The notes under the pieces were generated by a model. It did no database searches. It was not told the DNA's origin and worked only from the letters and a program-made list of their open reading frames with translations. From positions 62,001 to 126,000 of the forward strand of contig JACKHO010000001.1 in the NCBI GenBank assembly GCA_020638955.1: DNA of 64,000 bases, written 5' to 3'. Below are positions 52,975 through 61,073 of the stretch, in pieces. Position 1 is the stretch's first letter. Every line of letters starts with the position of its first letter. The DNA is from Planctomycetaceae bacterium. GTDB taxonomy: Bacteria > Planctomycetota > Planctomycetia > Planctomycetales > Planctomycetaceae. The translations under genes were made by a program, and so were the position numbers.

Positions 52975-53583
52975 ATGCCTCAGAACAAAACTCCCCAATT
53001 CGAACGTAAGCATTTCTTCATTAACAGTCTCGTGCAGGGACGGTTGATGGCTCGGTTTGTTGCCTATTGGGTGGTGTATCACCTTGTGCTGTGGCACACG
53101 CTGTTCCTCTACCGTTACTTCCAGTACCGGTTCGAACTCATGATGGGTGAGCCACCACAAACGTTCATGGAACTGTATGGCTCGTTTTGCTCGCAGTATT
53201 ACCCCATTGTTTTCTCGGCAGTCGCCGTGTTGCCTCTGCTGTTGTGGGACATGCTGAAACTCTCACACCGGGTGGTTGGTCCGCTCGTGCCAATGCAACG
53301 GGCGCTGGAAAAAATGACTCGTGGCGAACGCGTGGAAGAAGTTATGTTCCGCGATGGTGACATGCTGAACGAGTTTGGCAGCGTGTTCAATAAGTTCCTC
53401 ATTCACTACAACGAACGACTGAGAAATGAGGAAGACACGAACATTGAAGACTCCGAGTTGTTCGCTGCTCCCTCCGAAGAGGAACTGAAAAGCCAAATCG
53501 ACGAACTGGCTCGAACAGCCATGCAATTCAATTTGCCGCTCGAAACAGAACCTGCGTCGGTCGAATCGGAATCGACCAAGTAG
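52975..53583 (+). CDS. Membrane protein with HAMP-like segment
   Basis: 202 residues from the ATG at 52975; an ATG at 52882 would add 31 residues. Two membrane segments (ARFVAYWVVYHLVLWHTLFLY and YYPIVFSAVAVLPLLLWDML) are followed by a HAMP-like stretch (HRVVGPLVPMQRALEKMTRGERVEEVMFRDGDMLNEFGSVFNKF) and an acidic C-terminal tail. HAMP domains normally couple a sensor to a kinase or methyl-accepting domain; none is attached here. It precedes the FwdB-like gene by 153 bases, on the same strand. Confidence 0.75.
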   Translation: MPQNKTPQFERKHFFINSLVQGRLMARFVAYWVVYHLVLWHTLFLYRYFQYRFELMMGEPPQTFMELYGSFCSQYYPIVFSAVAVLPLLLWDMLKLSHRVVGPLVPMQRALEKMTRGERVEEVMFRDGDMLNEFGSVFNKFLIHYNERLRNEEDTNIEDSELFAAPSEEELKSQIDELARTAMQFNLPLETEPASVESESTK

Positions 53584-53736
53584 TTTCCTTCAGTCACAAG
53601 CTGTGACTCTGGTTTCCATTAGCCGGAAATGCCGATACCATGCAGATGGTGAACAATCCCTCTGCTGTCGGTTTCGGATGTGCTCGAAACTCGCTTCGCC
53701 AGGGGTCAGTGAGTCCCTCCCGTTGATGAGTTCGCA

Positions 53737-55092
53737 ATGAGTGTGTCTGAAACAGTTGATCCGCCCGCTACCCAGGCAGAGCTGCCGGAACTGAAAATCA
53801 TTCAAGATGCAACCTGCACGTTCTGCGGTTGCGTGTGTGATGACATTGATCTCACGGTCGACGTGCAGGAAAGCAAAATCACCGAGGCGAAACGGGCGTG
53901 CGTACTCGGGAAGTCGTGGTTCTACAACCACCACATTGAAGAACGACCACAGGCAACCATTGAAGGCCGGCCCGTCAGTTACGAAGAAGCCATCGAACGC
54001 GCGGCTGATATTCTGCTGAACGCACATTACCCCGTGACGTATGGGCTGTCTGATACCACGTCCGAAGCACAGCGCGTCGCCGTGGCCATTACCGACTGGG
54101 TCGGCGGTACTGTCGACACCACGACCTCGGTGTGCCACGGCCCTTCCGGCATGGCGTTTCAGGGCGTGGGCGAAGTCACCTGCACCCTCGGTGAAATTAA
54201 GAACCGCGCCGACTTTCTGATTTACTGGGGAGGGAATCCCGCCGAGAGCCATCCTCGTCACTTCACAAAGTACAGCCTCATGCCGAAAGGGGAGTTTGTT
54301 CCCAAAGGTCGCAAAGACCGAACGGCAGTACTCATCGATGTGCGGAAGACCAAAAGTGCCAAGGCGGTCGACATTTTCCTGCAAATCAAGCCCCGTTCTG
54401 ACTTTGAACTCGGGTGGGGATTGCGGGCTCTCGCTAAGGGAATCGATCCTGACCCTTCCATTGAGCAGAAAACGGGGATTTCCGTTTCGCAGCTTCGGGA
54501 AGTCATGGACCGCATGAAGCAGGCGAAGTTCGGTGCCATTCTGTTCGGCATGGGAGTCACCATGACACGGGGCAAGCACATTAACAGTGAAGCCGTGTTG
54601 TCGCTCGCACGCGACATGAACAAGCACACACGCTGGGTGGCCAAGCCCATGCGGGGACACGGAAACGTCACCGGTGCTGATCAAGTCGTGACCTGGCAAA
54701 CCGGATATCCATTTGGCGTGAACCTCGGTCGTGGCTATCCCCGGTTTAATCCCGGTGAATTCACAACGACCGACTTACTGGCTCGCGGCGAGGCCGATGC
54801 AGCCATGATTATCGCGTCCGATCCCATGTCCAATTTCGCACAAGCCGCACGCGACCATTTCCGTACAATTCAGACGATTGTGCTCGACCCCAAACTGAGC
54901 GAATCTGCCAAGGTGGCGACGGTAGCGTTCACGACGTCGACGTATGGCATCAACGCGCCGGGCACAGTCTACCGCATGGATGACGTGCCGCTGCCACTCC
55001 GTCCAGCATTCGAATCGCCGTACTGGAGCGACTACAAAATTCTGAAGGCAATTGAAGGACGCATCCGGGAACGGCAATTGGCGAGCAATTAG
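53737..55092 (+). CDS. Formylmethanofuran dehydrogenase subunit B-like protein
   Basis: 451 residues. The N-terminal Fe-S motif is C27-x2-C30-x3-C34 with a fourth Cys55, as in the molybdopterin oxidoreductase family. SVCHGPSGMAF puts Cys133 where FwdB/FmdB enzymes bind molybdenum or tungsten. The rest follows FwdB (GGNPAESHPRHF, RGHGNVTGAD, ASDPMSNFAQAA). In Archaea the enzyme reduces CO2 to formylmethanofuran; bacterial FhcB homologues belong to a formyltransferase/hydrolase complex in tetrahydromethanopterin-linked C1 metabolism. A MoeA gene follows after 107 bases. fhcA, C and D are not in view. Confidence 0.93.
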   Translation: MSVSETVDPPATQAELPELKIIQDATCTFCGCVCDDIDLTVDVQESKITEAKRACVLGKSWFYNHHIEERPQATIEGRPVSYEEAIERAADILLNAHYPVTYGLSDTTSEAQRVAVAITDWVGGTVDTTTSVCHGPSGMAFQGVGEVTCTLGEIKNRADFLIYWGGNPAESHPRHFTKYSLMPKGEFVPKGRKDRTAVLIDVRKTKSAKAVDIFLQIKPRSDFELGWGLRALAKGIDPDPSIEQKTGISVSQLREVMDRMKQAKFGAILFGMGVTMTRGKHINSEAVLSLARDMNKHTRWVAKPMRGHGNVTGADQVVTWQTGYPFGVNLGRGYPRFNPGEFTTTDLLARGEADAAMIIASDPMSNFAQAARDHFRTIQTIVLDPKLSESAKVATVAFTTSTYGINAPGTVYRMDDVPLPLRPAFESPYWSDYKILKAIEGRIRERQLASN

Positions 55093-55104
55093 TGGCAATC
55101 GGGT

Positions 55105-55124
55105 GGCACGGACATTCCTGTCTG
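55105..55124. repeat. CACGGACA-TTCC-TGTCTGTG hairpin, copy 2
   Basis: One arm carries G for A relative to the other two copies, which a G-U pair could tolerate in RNA. It lies 13 bases after the FwdB-like stop and before the MoeA gene. Confidence 0.75.
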
Positions 55125-55199
55125 TGCTTCGCTGCCCGGGCGAATTCCAATGCGTGATGTCTTCCTGCTTCATCAGAACCAGATGAATTGATCTGACTC

Positions 55200-56462
55200 A
55201 TGAGCGATGCGAAAAGTGAAACTGGCGCATCATCATCACGCGATGTCCGCATGCGCGGATTCGCCTCACGTTCCACAGTACAGCAGGCGTGGGACTGGGT
55301 TGATGGCAACTGTCATTCACTGGAGAGTGAAGTCGTGCCGCTGGAGCAGGCGACTCGACGCGTGCTCGCCACAGATGTCATTTCCGACATCGACGTGCCT
55401 CCTTTCGACCGAGCCGCGATGGATGGCTTCGCGGTACTTGCTCACGAAACAATGGGGGCCAGCGACTACAATCCGTTGCCGTTCCGTGTCATCGGCGATG
55501 CTCGTCCCGGACGCGAGTTTCAGGGAAAGGTTGTTCCCGGCGCGGCGGTTCGAATAACGACTGGTGCCCCCATGCCCGGCGGAGCTGACGCAGTCGTGCC
55601 CGCTGAATACGCGCGAGATTCGGGTAATCTCGTCGAACTCACGACATCAGTCCCGGTTGAAAAACATATTGGGCGACAAGGTGAGGATGTAAAACTGGGA
55701 GCGGTCGTTCTGTCGAAGGGGCATCGTCTCCGTCCGCAGGATGTCGGTGTCATCGCGGCCATTGGGCAGGCCACTGTGACCGTTGTTCGTCGACCGCGAG
55801 TACGACTGCTGCTGACCGGAAATGAACTGGTCTCGCCGGGGAATGAACGGCAGCCGCATCAGATTTACGAAGCGAATTCATACCTGCTGCGCGGGTTGAT
55901 TGATCGAGATGGCGGCGAGCTGGTTGACGTCGTGCGACTGCAGGATGACCGGGAAAGCATCGCGGCGGCCATGCAGTCACCGGGTGCTGATGTCATTCTG
56001 ATTTCCGGTGGGTCGAGCGTCGGAGCAGAGGATTACGCCCCGCTCCTCGTAGCGGAACTCGGAACATTGGCCATTCACGGAATTGCCATGCGGCCCTCAA
56101 GTCCGGCGGGCATGGGAACCGTTGGCGAAGCGAAGATATTCCTGTTGCCCGGGAATCCTGTTTCGTGTTTGTGTGCGTACGATTTCTTCGCCGGCCGAGC
56201 AATTCGGCTGCTCGGTGGCCGCTCAAAAGAGTGGCCCTATCAAGTGGTGACGCTGCCTCTCGCACGGAAAATTGCGTCGTCGGTAGGGCGGGTCGACTAC
56301 TGCCGCGTGAAGGTCATTGAGGATGCTGTCGAACCCATCGCACTCAGCGGAGCTTCGATTCTTTCCTCAGCCGTGCGGGCAGACGGTTTTGTCATCGTAC
56401 CGGAGAACTCCGAAGGTGCCGCAGCGGGCACCCTCGTTGATGTGTATCTCTGGAACAAGTAG
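55200..56462 (+). CDS. moeA: Molybdopterin molybdenumtransferase MoeA
   Basis: 420 residues. Domain order is the MoeA one: an N-terminal part with PPFDRAAMDGFAV, a GRQGEDVKLG motif, then the MPT-binding region ISGGSSVGAEDYAP and LLPGNPVSCLCAYDFF, and a C-terminal beta-barrel. MoeA inserts molybdate (or tungstate) into adenylylated molybdopterin. The usual SGG-[VT]-S-x-G-x-x-D signature is slightly altered here (SGGSSVGAEDY). It is adjacent to the FwdB-like gene, which needs such a cofactor, so the pair may be a functional unit. Confidence 0.93.
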   Translation: MSDAKSETGASSSRDVRMRGFASRSTVQQAWDWVDGNCHSLESEVVPLEQATRRVLATDVISDIDVPPFDRAAMDGFAVLAHETMGASDYNPLPFRVIGDARPGREFQGKVVPGAAVRITTGAPMPGGADAVVPAEYARDSGNLVELTTSVPVEKHIGRQGEDVKLGAVVLSKGHRLRPQDVGVIAAIGQATVTVVRRPRVRLLLTGNELVSPGNERQPHQIYEANSYLLRGLIDRDGGELVDVVRLQDDRESIAAAMQSPGADVILISGGSSVGAEDYAPLLVAELGTLAIHGIAMRPSSPAGMGTVGEAKIFLLPGNPVSCLCAYDFFAGRAIRLLGGRSKEWPYQVVTLPLARKIASSVGRVDYCRVKVIEDAVEPIALSGASILSSAVRADGFVIVPENSEGAAAGTLVDVYLWNK

Positions 56463-56493
56463 AGCCACTTTTGAGAAGGTTTGCAGGCACCTT

Positions 56494-56559
56494 GTGAGCC
56501 GAAGGCCGTAAGGCCTCGGGCCATTTGTGATGCCCGGCCGCTTACGCGTCGCGGCTCAC
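56494..56559. repeat. Palindromic repeat, GTGAGCCG...CGGCTCAC
   Basis: GTGAGCCGAAGGCCGTAAGG on the left and, mirrored, the complement of GTGAGCCGCGACGCGTAAGC on the right (imperfect arms of about 28 bases). This AGCCG...GTAAGC pattern is a common intergenic palindrome in Planctomycetes. It lies between convergent genes moeA and glmS. Confidence 0.7.
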
Positions 56560-56598
56560 AGCTGAAAGCAACATTGAAAAATATTCTAGCGCGGCGAG

Positions 56599-58458
56599 TT
56601 ACTCGACCGTCACGCTCTTCGCCAAATTGCGTGGGCGGTCCACATTGCAGCCACGGTGCAGTGCGATGTGGTACGACAACAACTGCAGCGGTACGGCAGT
56701 CACCAGTGGTTGCAGGTACTCTTCGACATCCGGTACGAAAATGACGTCATCGGCGAGCTTGGCGATTTTCTCATCGCCTTCGCAGGCAATGGCAATCACC
56801 GGACCTTTTCTCGCTTTGACCTCTTCGAGGTTACTGATGACTTTCGAGTAAATGCCCGACTTCGGCACAATAAACACACTCGGCGTGTTTTCATCGACCA
56901 GGGCAATTGGGCCGTGCTTCATTTCCGCCGCCGGGTAACCTTCGGCGTGGATGTAGCTGATTTCCTTGAGCTTCAACGCCCCTTCGAGAGCGACGGGGAA
57001 GTTGTAGAGGCGACCAAGGTACAGGAAGTTGTTGGCATGAGCGTACTTCTCAGCGACGTGCTTCACCTTCTCGTGAACTTCGAGCGTCTTGGTGATGACC
57101 TCGGGCATGGACTTCAGGTTGTAAATAAATCGCTTACCTGCCTGATACGAGAGGTTCCGCATCCGACCAAAGAAGAGCGACAGCAATGCCAGCACCGTCA
57201 CCTGTGACGTAAATGCCTTTGTTGACGCGACACCAATTTCCGGACCAGCGTGCAGGTACACACCACCATCAGCCTCACGGGCAATGGTTGAGCCCACCGT
57301 GTTGCAAATGGCGAGCGTGGGGAGTCCCTTGCGTTTGCATTCCCGCATGGCCGCCAACGTGTCGGCCGTTTCGCCGCTCTGCGTAATGGCGAAGACCATA
57401 GTGCGGTCGGACATGGGAGGATTGCGATATCGCAGCTCGCTGGCGTATTCCACCTCGACCGGAACACGAGCAAATTCCTCGAGCATATACTCGCCAACAA
57501 GTCCGGCGTGCCAGCTCGTACCACAGGCCGTCAGCACAATTCTGTCAATACGACGCAGTTCCTGAGCGGAGAGATTCAGTCCACCAAACTTGGCAGTAGC
57601 TTCGTCATCGTCGAGGCGTCCACGCAGAGCGTTTTCGATGGTGTGCGGCTGTTCGTAAATTTCCTTGAGCATGTAATGCTCGAAATCACCAAGATCGGTG
57701 TCCGTGGAAACCTGGTCGAGCGTTTGCACGCTGGGGGCCCGTTCGCCAGTTTCCCGATGCTGCAGATCCATGTTGTCCGCAGTAATGACGGCGAGTTCAT
57801 GATCATCGAGGTAGACCACCTGGTCGGTGAAGCCGACGAGGGGGCTGGCGTCGCTGGCAACGAAGTATTCGCCTTTACCGACCCCCACGACGAGTGGACT
57901 GCCGTTGCGTGCAGCGATAATCAAATCGGGCAGCTCACGGAAAAGTACGGCGAGGCCATAGGTCCCTTTGAGCCGTCCCAGAGTCAGGGTGACAGCTTTC
58001 AGACAGGTGTCCTTATTAATGTCTGACCCGAGTTTGATTTGTTCACCCAGGTGATGGGCAACGAGGTGTGCAATGGCCTCGGTGTCGGTCTCGGTTCGGA
58101 AGACGTAACCGAGTCCCTGGAGCTGTGTGCGAAGCGAGTCGTAATTCTCGATAACCCCGTTATGGACGAGGACCACTTCACCATTCCCGCCGGTGTGCGG
58201 GTGGCTGTTTGTGTCTGACGGAACGCCGTGGGTGGCCCAACGGGTGTGGCCAATTCCAGCCAACCCGGAAACAGGTTGTTCTTCGAGCAGGGCTGCGAGT
58301 CGGGAAACTCGGCCCTCCCGTTTGCGTATTTCGATGCCTCCAAGTGAGGAAACAGCAACGCCAGCGCTGTCGTACCCTCGGTATTCGAGGCGATGCAGCC
58401 CCTCCAGCAGGAAGTGCGTGACGTCACGAGGGCCAATATATCCAACAATTCCACACAT
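56599..58458 (-). CDS. glmS: Glutamine-fructose-6-phosphate aminotransferase
   Basis: 619 residues from the ATG at 58458, giving MCGIVGYIG, in which Cys2 becomes the N-terminal nucleophile of the glutaminase domain after Met removal. The glutamine amidotransferase part (to about 220) has GIGHTRWATHG and HPHTGGNGEVVLVHNGVIEN. Two SIS isomerase domains follow (TACGTSWHAGL, ITQSGETADTLAAMRE, ASTKAFTSQV). It makes glucosamine-6-phosphate for UDP-GlcNAc. No glmS ribozyme core is evident in the divergent 310-base region. Confidence 0.98.
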   Translation of the reverse strand: MCGIVGYIGPRDVTHFLLEGLHRLEYRGYDSAGVAVSSLGGIEIRKREGRVSRLAALLEEQPVSGLAGIGHTRWATHGVPSDTNSHPHTGGNGEVVLVHNGVIENYDSLRTQLQGLGYVFRTETDTEAIAHLVAHHLGEQIKLGSDINKDTCLKAVTLTLGRLKGTYGLAVLFRELPDLIIAARNGSPLVVGVGKGEYFVASDASPLVGFTDQVVYLDDHELAVITADNMDLQHRETGERAPSVQTLDQVSTDTDLGDFEHYMLKEIYEQPHTIENALRGRLDDDEATAKFGGLNLSAQELRRIDRIVLTACGTSWHAGLVGEYMLEEFARVPVEVEYASELRYRNPPMSDRTMVFAITQSGETADTLAAMRECKRKGLPTLAICNTVGSTIAREADGGVYLHAGPEIGVASTKAFTSQVTVLALLSLFFGRMRNLSYQAGKRFIYNLKSMPEVITKTLEVHEKVKHVAEKYAHANNFLYLGRLYNFPVALEGALKLKEISYIHAEGYPAAEMKHGPIALVDENTPSVFIVPKSGIYSKVISNLEEVKARKGPVIAIACEGDEKIAKLADDVIFVPDVEEYLQPLVTAVPLQLLSYHIALHRGCNVDRPRNLAKSVTVE

Positions 58459-58768
58459 TGGGTGAGTTCCCCGGCGTTGCTCGGAGCCGTGCAAGTAATC
58501 AAGAAAGTTCAAATCGCGCTGTACGGAACGCTACGCCACTACGGAGAATGGGTCAATTCGGATTCTCTCCCATGAGCCCAGGGCAGGGGGCTTCCGGCAC
58601 ATTTCTCGACTCATCGAACCCAGATGTTCCACGGTGGATTCAAATTCGTACGATGTCGCGGCCTCGCGACGTAAAAGATGTCGGCGTGCCCTCCTTGCGT
58701 CGCCGGGCTTCACCATGCAGAATACCCCCTTTGACGGATGGTTCAGCGAAGCGTGAAGGAATCTTCAA
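58459..58768. other. Divergent promoter region of glmS and aroH, no gene seen
   Basis: 310 bases between the divergent starts. It should hold both promoters, but no clear boxes or strong hairpins stand out, and the frames that cross it look like read-through. Confidence 0.45.
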
Positions 58769-59140
58769 ATGCCCGTTCGGGGAGTGCGTGGTGCAACAAC
58801 GGTCGAGGAAAACTCCAGTGAGCAAATCCTGGAGGCGACTCGCGAATTGCTGGTTGAAATCTTGGAACGGAATCAATTGAACGATTTCTCAGAAATCGTG
58901 TCAGCCATTTTTACGACGTCGCCCGACTTGAATGCCTGTTTTCCCGCAGAAGCGGCCCGATCGCTGGGAATGAAGCAGGTTCCACTGCTGTGCGCCTCGG
59001 AAATTGCTGTGCCGGGTGGAATGCCGCGGGCCATTCGCGTGCTGCTGCACGTCAATACCGACAAGACCCAAAGTGACATGGTGCACGTCTACTTGCGTGA
59101 GGCCAGGAAGTTGCGACCTGACGTCACGAGTGCCCAGTAG
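58769..59140 (+). CDS. aroH: Chorismate mutase, AroH type
   Basis: 123 residues from the ATG at 58769, with AAGGA eight bases upstream. It matches the Bacillus-type trimeric chorismate mutase along its full length. Active-site residues fall at the same numbers as in the Bacillus enzyme: Arg7, Cys75, Glu78, Arg90 and Tyr108. It converts chorismate to prephenate for phenylalanine and tyrosine synthesis. It stands alone, divergent from glmS. Confidence 0.97.
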   Translation: MPVRGVRGATTVEENSSEQILEATRELLVEILERNQLNDFSEIVSAIFTTSPDLNACFPAEAARSLGMKQVPLLCASEIAVPGGMPRAIRVLLHVNTDKTQSDMVHVYLREARKLRPDVTSAQ

Positions 59141-59295
59141 ACTTTGGCGGCAAGGTCTTTCATCAAAACTTGTTGAATTATTCCCGATTTTCAGGCTGGC
59201 TTTTTCGGTTGTAAGCTGTTACCGTCGCCAGTCATGTGGAGGTTTGCCTAACACAAAACGGTCTTGAGCCCTTGGTGAACCCAAGATTCAAGTCC

Positions 59296-59319
59296 GGGAA
59301 ATTACTCCTTGTAATTCCC
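59296..59319 (+). promoter_or_regulatory. Stem-loop in cold-shock gene leader
   Basis: GGGAAATTAC (59296-59305) pairs with GTAATTCCC (59311-59319) with one bulged A and a five-base loop. It lies about 185 bases before the start codon. Confidence 0.45.
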
Positions 59320-59410
59320 CATTCGTACCAAAGTCCCCCGCGTCGTAAGAGGAATCCTGACAGAAGCAACTCTGTCGGTGTCTGAATTGAAGTTGAGGAT
59401 GGAGAGTTTT

Positions 59411-59432
59411 GGAGCGTTGCTTGCAACACTCC
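59411..59432 (+). promoter_or_regulatory. Second stem-loop in cold-shock gene leader
   Basis: GGAGCGTTGC (59411-59420) pairs with GCAACACTCC (59423-59432) with a TT loop and one C/A mismatch. It lies about 73 bases before the start codon. Confidence 0.45.
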
Positions 59433-59504
59433 TGAAAAGGCGAATGCGATTCGGGTGTCCCTCCGAGTAAGTTTCAAGTGTTTTTTGTTTGAGGAAGGGC
59501 TGCT

Positions 59505-59708
59505 ATGCAGCGCGGTACGATTAAGAAGTTGGTTGCGGACAAGGGATTCGGCTTCATTGCTGGAGATGATCGTGGAAAGGACCTGTTCTTCCACGTCTCA
59601 GCATTGAAAGACACGACATTCGAGGCTCTCTACGAAGGCCAGGATGTCGAGTTCGAACAAGAGCAAGGTCCTAAGGGGGCACGTGCCTCTGTGGTCCGCC
59701 CTGTTTAG
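59505..59708 (+). CDS. Cold-shock domain protein
   Basis: 67 residues. The nucleic-acid-binding motifs are RNP1 KGFGFI (13-18) and RNP2 LFFHVS (27-32). It is a CspA-type single cold-shock domain that binds single-stranded RNA or DNA and melts secondary structure. The ribosome site is AGGAAGGG about seven bases before the ATG. It has a long hairpin-bearing leader and a strong UUCG-loop terminator, both typical of highly expressed Csp genes. Confidence 0.97.
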   Translation: MQRGTIKKLVADKGFGFIAGDDRGKDLFFHVSALKDTTFEALYEGQDVEFEQEQGPKGARASVVRPV

Positions 59709-59760
59709 TGGACTCTGAGTAGTTGGCTCTTTCCATTAGTGATAAGCTAATTTGCGACTG

Positions 59761-59800
59761 AAGGCTCCCCGACGTTTTCGAACGTCGGGGAGCCTTGTTT
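59761..59800 (+). terminator. Perfect UUCG-loop intrinsic terminator
   Basis: AAGGCTCCCCGACGTT (59761-59776) and AACGTCGGGGAGCCTT (59781-59796) form a perfect 16-bp stem closed by TTCG, followed by GTTT. It ends the cold-shock transcript; the extra-stable tetraloop suggests strong expression. Confidence 0.92.
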
Positions 59801-59862
59801 CATTTGGGGGGCTTGTCCCGAAAGGCCCGCTGCCGGTCGATCTACCGAAAAATGTCAGGTGG

Positions 59863-59882
59863 CACAGACATTCCTGTCTGTG
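59863..59882. repeat. CACAGACA-TTCC-TGTCTGTG hairpin, copy 3
   Basis: Perfect 8-bp arms and TTCC loop preceded by GGTGG. Identical to copy 1 at 43146-43165 over the 20-base core. Confidence 0.8.
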
Positions 59883-60379
59883 AATTCCGGTCACATCTGA
59901 AGCGACGCATTGCGCGTTTTGTGATTCCCAGCATTTTGTGATTCTCGATGCACGGCGACCGGCCAGGGCTGTCGTACCATTCCAAATTGTCAAACTGTGC
60001 CTTCTGCTGACAATGCTGGCGTCTCGTGCAATCGAGACAGCTATTTCCCCGTGACTCTTTGGCATCAGAGATTCATCGCGTTCAATCAGCAGAATGCGGC
60101 ATCTCGCATGCAACTTTCCACATACTCAGTCGATTCCCGCAGATTGCGGCAATTCCTGCAGATTTCGTTTGCCGACCACATTCTGTGACGTAGCGTTACG
60201 CAGCAAGTTGGTTGGGGGAATTCCTCAGGCAGTCTCGCCAGGTTGGAAGTCTCGGTAATACGCAAGGGGTTTGCGTGTTTACGCGAACTTTTACGGTTTT
60301 GTGGATTCGACGGGGTGTTCTGTCGATAAAGATTCAAGTCTGGCCCAACCCGTTGGGCGAGAGGGAGCATTGTGTACAG

Positions 60380-60913
60380 ATGAAATTCAACAGTATTGCC
60401 ATTGCAGCAGTCGTGGCCTTGGCCGTTATGACTCAGGCAGCCCAGGCTCAGGTAAGCGATTCGCAGACATTCCGAGTGATTGTGCCTCAGAACATTTCGA
60501 TTACGGCCCCAACTCCACTTGTTGTAGACACGCATGACGGAACCGATGGCGATTTCGCCATGCCACCACAGTTGTGGAACGTTCGCGGCAACGTGGCTGC
60601 AGGTGTCACAGTTTCCTTCCAGGTGGACAGCCCATTTGTCCACACCACTGACGCGACCCAGATTATTGACGCCAGCATGAACGTGGCTTCCCCCATCAAC
60701 ACCGTTGGGCCAGCTGTTTGGACTTCAACCGGTGCGACAACTGTGGCAACTGACTATGCAGGCGGTTCGAATACTGCAACTGTGACATACGTTTCCGATG
60801 CCCCAGGTCGTGGTGACTTCGCAGTCAGTGTGGCCTTCCGGGGTGGATCATTCGGAAGCTTCCTTGCTGGTTCCTATGAAACAACCGTGACCGGTACTGT
60901 CACTCAGAACTAG
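60380..60913 (+). CDS. Exported protein of unknown function
   Basis: 177 residues from the ATG at 60380; the frame is open farther upstream but without signal-peptide character. A signal peptide (MKFNSIAIAAVVALAVMTQAAQAQ) is followed by a Cys-free, beta-rich, Thr/Val/Ala/Gly-rich protein (VIVPQNISITAPTPLVVDTHDG, GVTVSFQVDSPFVHTTD). It resembles small exported beta-sandwich proteins of pilin-subunit or cell-surface type, but I recognise no family. A terminator follows (60973-61009). Confidence 0.75.
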   Translation: MKFNSIAIAAVVALAVMTQAAQAQVSDSQTFRVIVPQNISITAPTPLVVDTHDGTDGDFAMPPQLWNVRGNVAAGVTVSFQVDSPFVHTTDATQIIDASMNVASPINTVGPAVWTSTGATTVATDYAGGSNTATVTYVSDAPGRGDFAVSVAFRGGSFGSFLAGSYETTVTGTVTQN

Positions 60914-60972
60914 TTCATTTTTACGGATTATTGATAGGCGACAGGATGTCGAATCAAATGGAAATGCGATAG

Positions 60973-61009
60973 ACCGTGCTCCCTTCACACGTGAGGGAGT
61001 ACGGTTTTT
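60973..61009 (+). terminator. Intrinsic terminator
   Basis: ACCGTGCTCCCT (from 60973) pairs with AGGGAGTACGGT (ending 61005) with one mismatch, followed by TTTTT (61005-61009). It separates the exported-protein gene from the secretin-like gene. Confidence 0.8.
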
Positions 61010-61073
61010 GTTTGTACCAGGGTGTCTGACGACTGGAATTTCCGGTTGTTAGCATCAGGCACAGAGGACTGAA

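Larger units (their letters stand above)
59141..59504. other. Long leader region before the cold-shock gene
   Basis: 364 bases. They contain two stem-loops (59296-59319 and 59411-59432), suggesting a long structured 5' untranslated region like those of cold-shock mRNAs. No coding frame is convincing. Confidence 0.5.
59709..60379. other. Intergenic region with terminator and repeat, no gene seen
   Basis: 671 bases. It holds the cold-shock gene terminator (59761-59800), a dispersed hairpin (59863-59882) and the promoter region of the gene at 60380. An antisense frame (59736-60113) crosses the terminator and repeat and is rejected. Confidence 0.5.

Noticed and set aside
58459..58600. Possible glmS ribozyme
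   Set aside because: No conserved core of the ribozyme could be seen in the region before glmS.
59736..60113. 125-codon antisense frame
   Set aside because: It crosses the cold-shock terminator and a dispersed repeat, which explains its open length.
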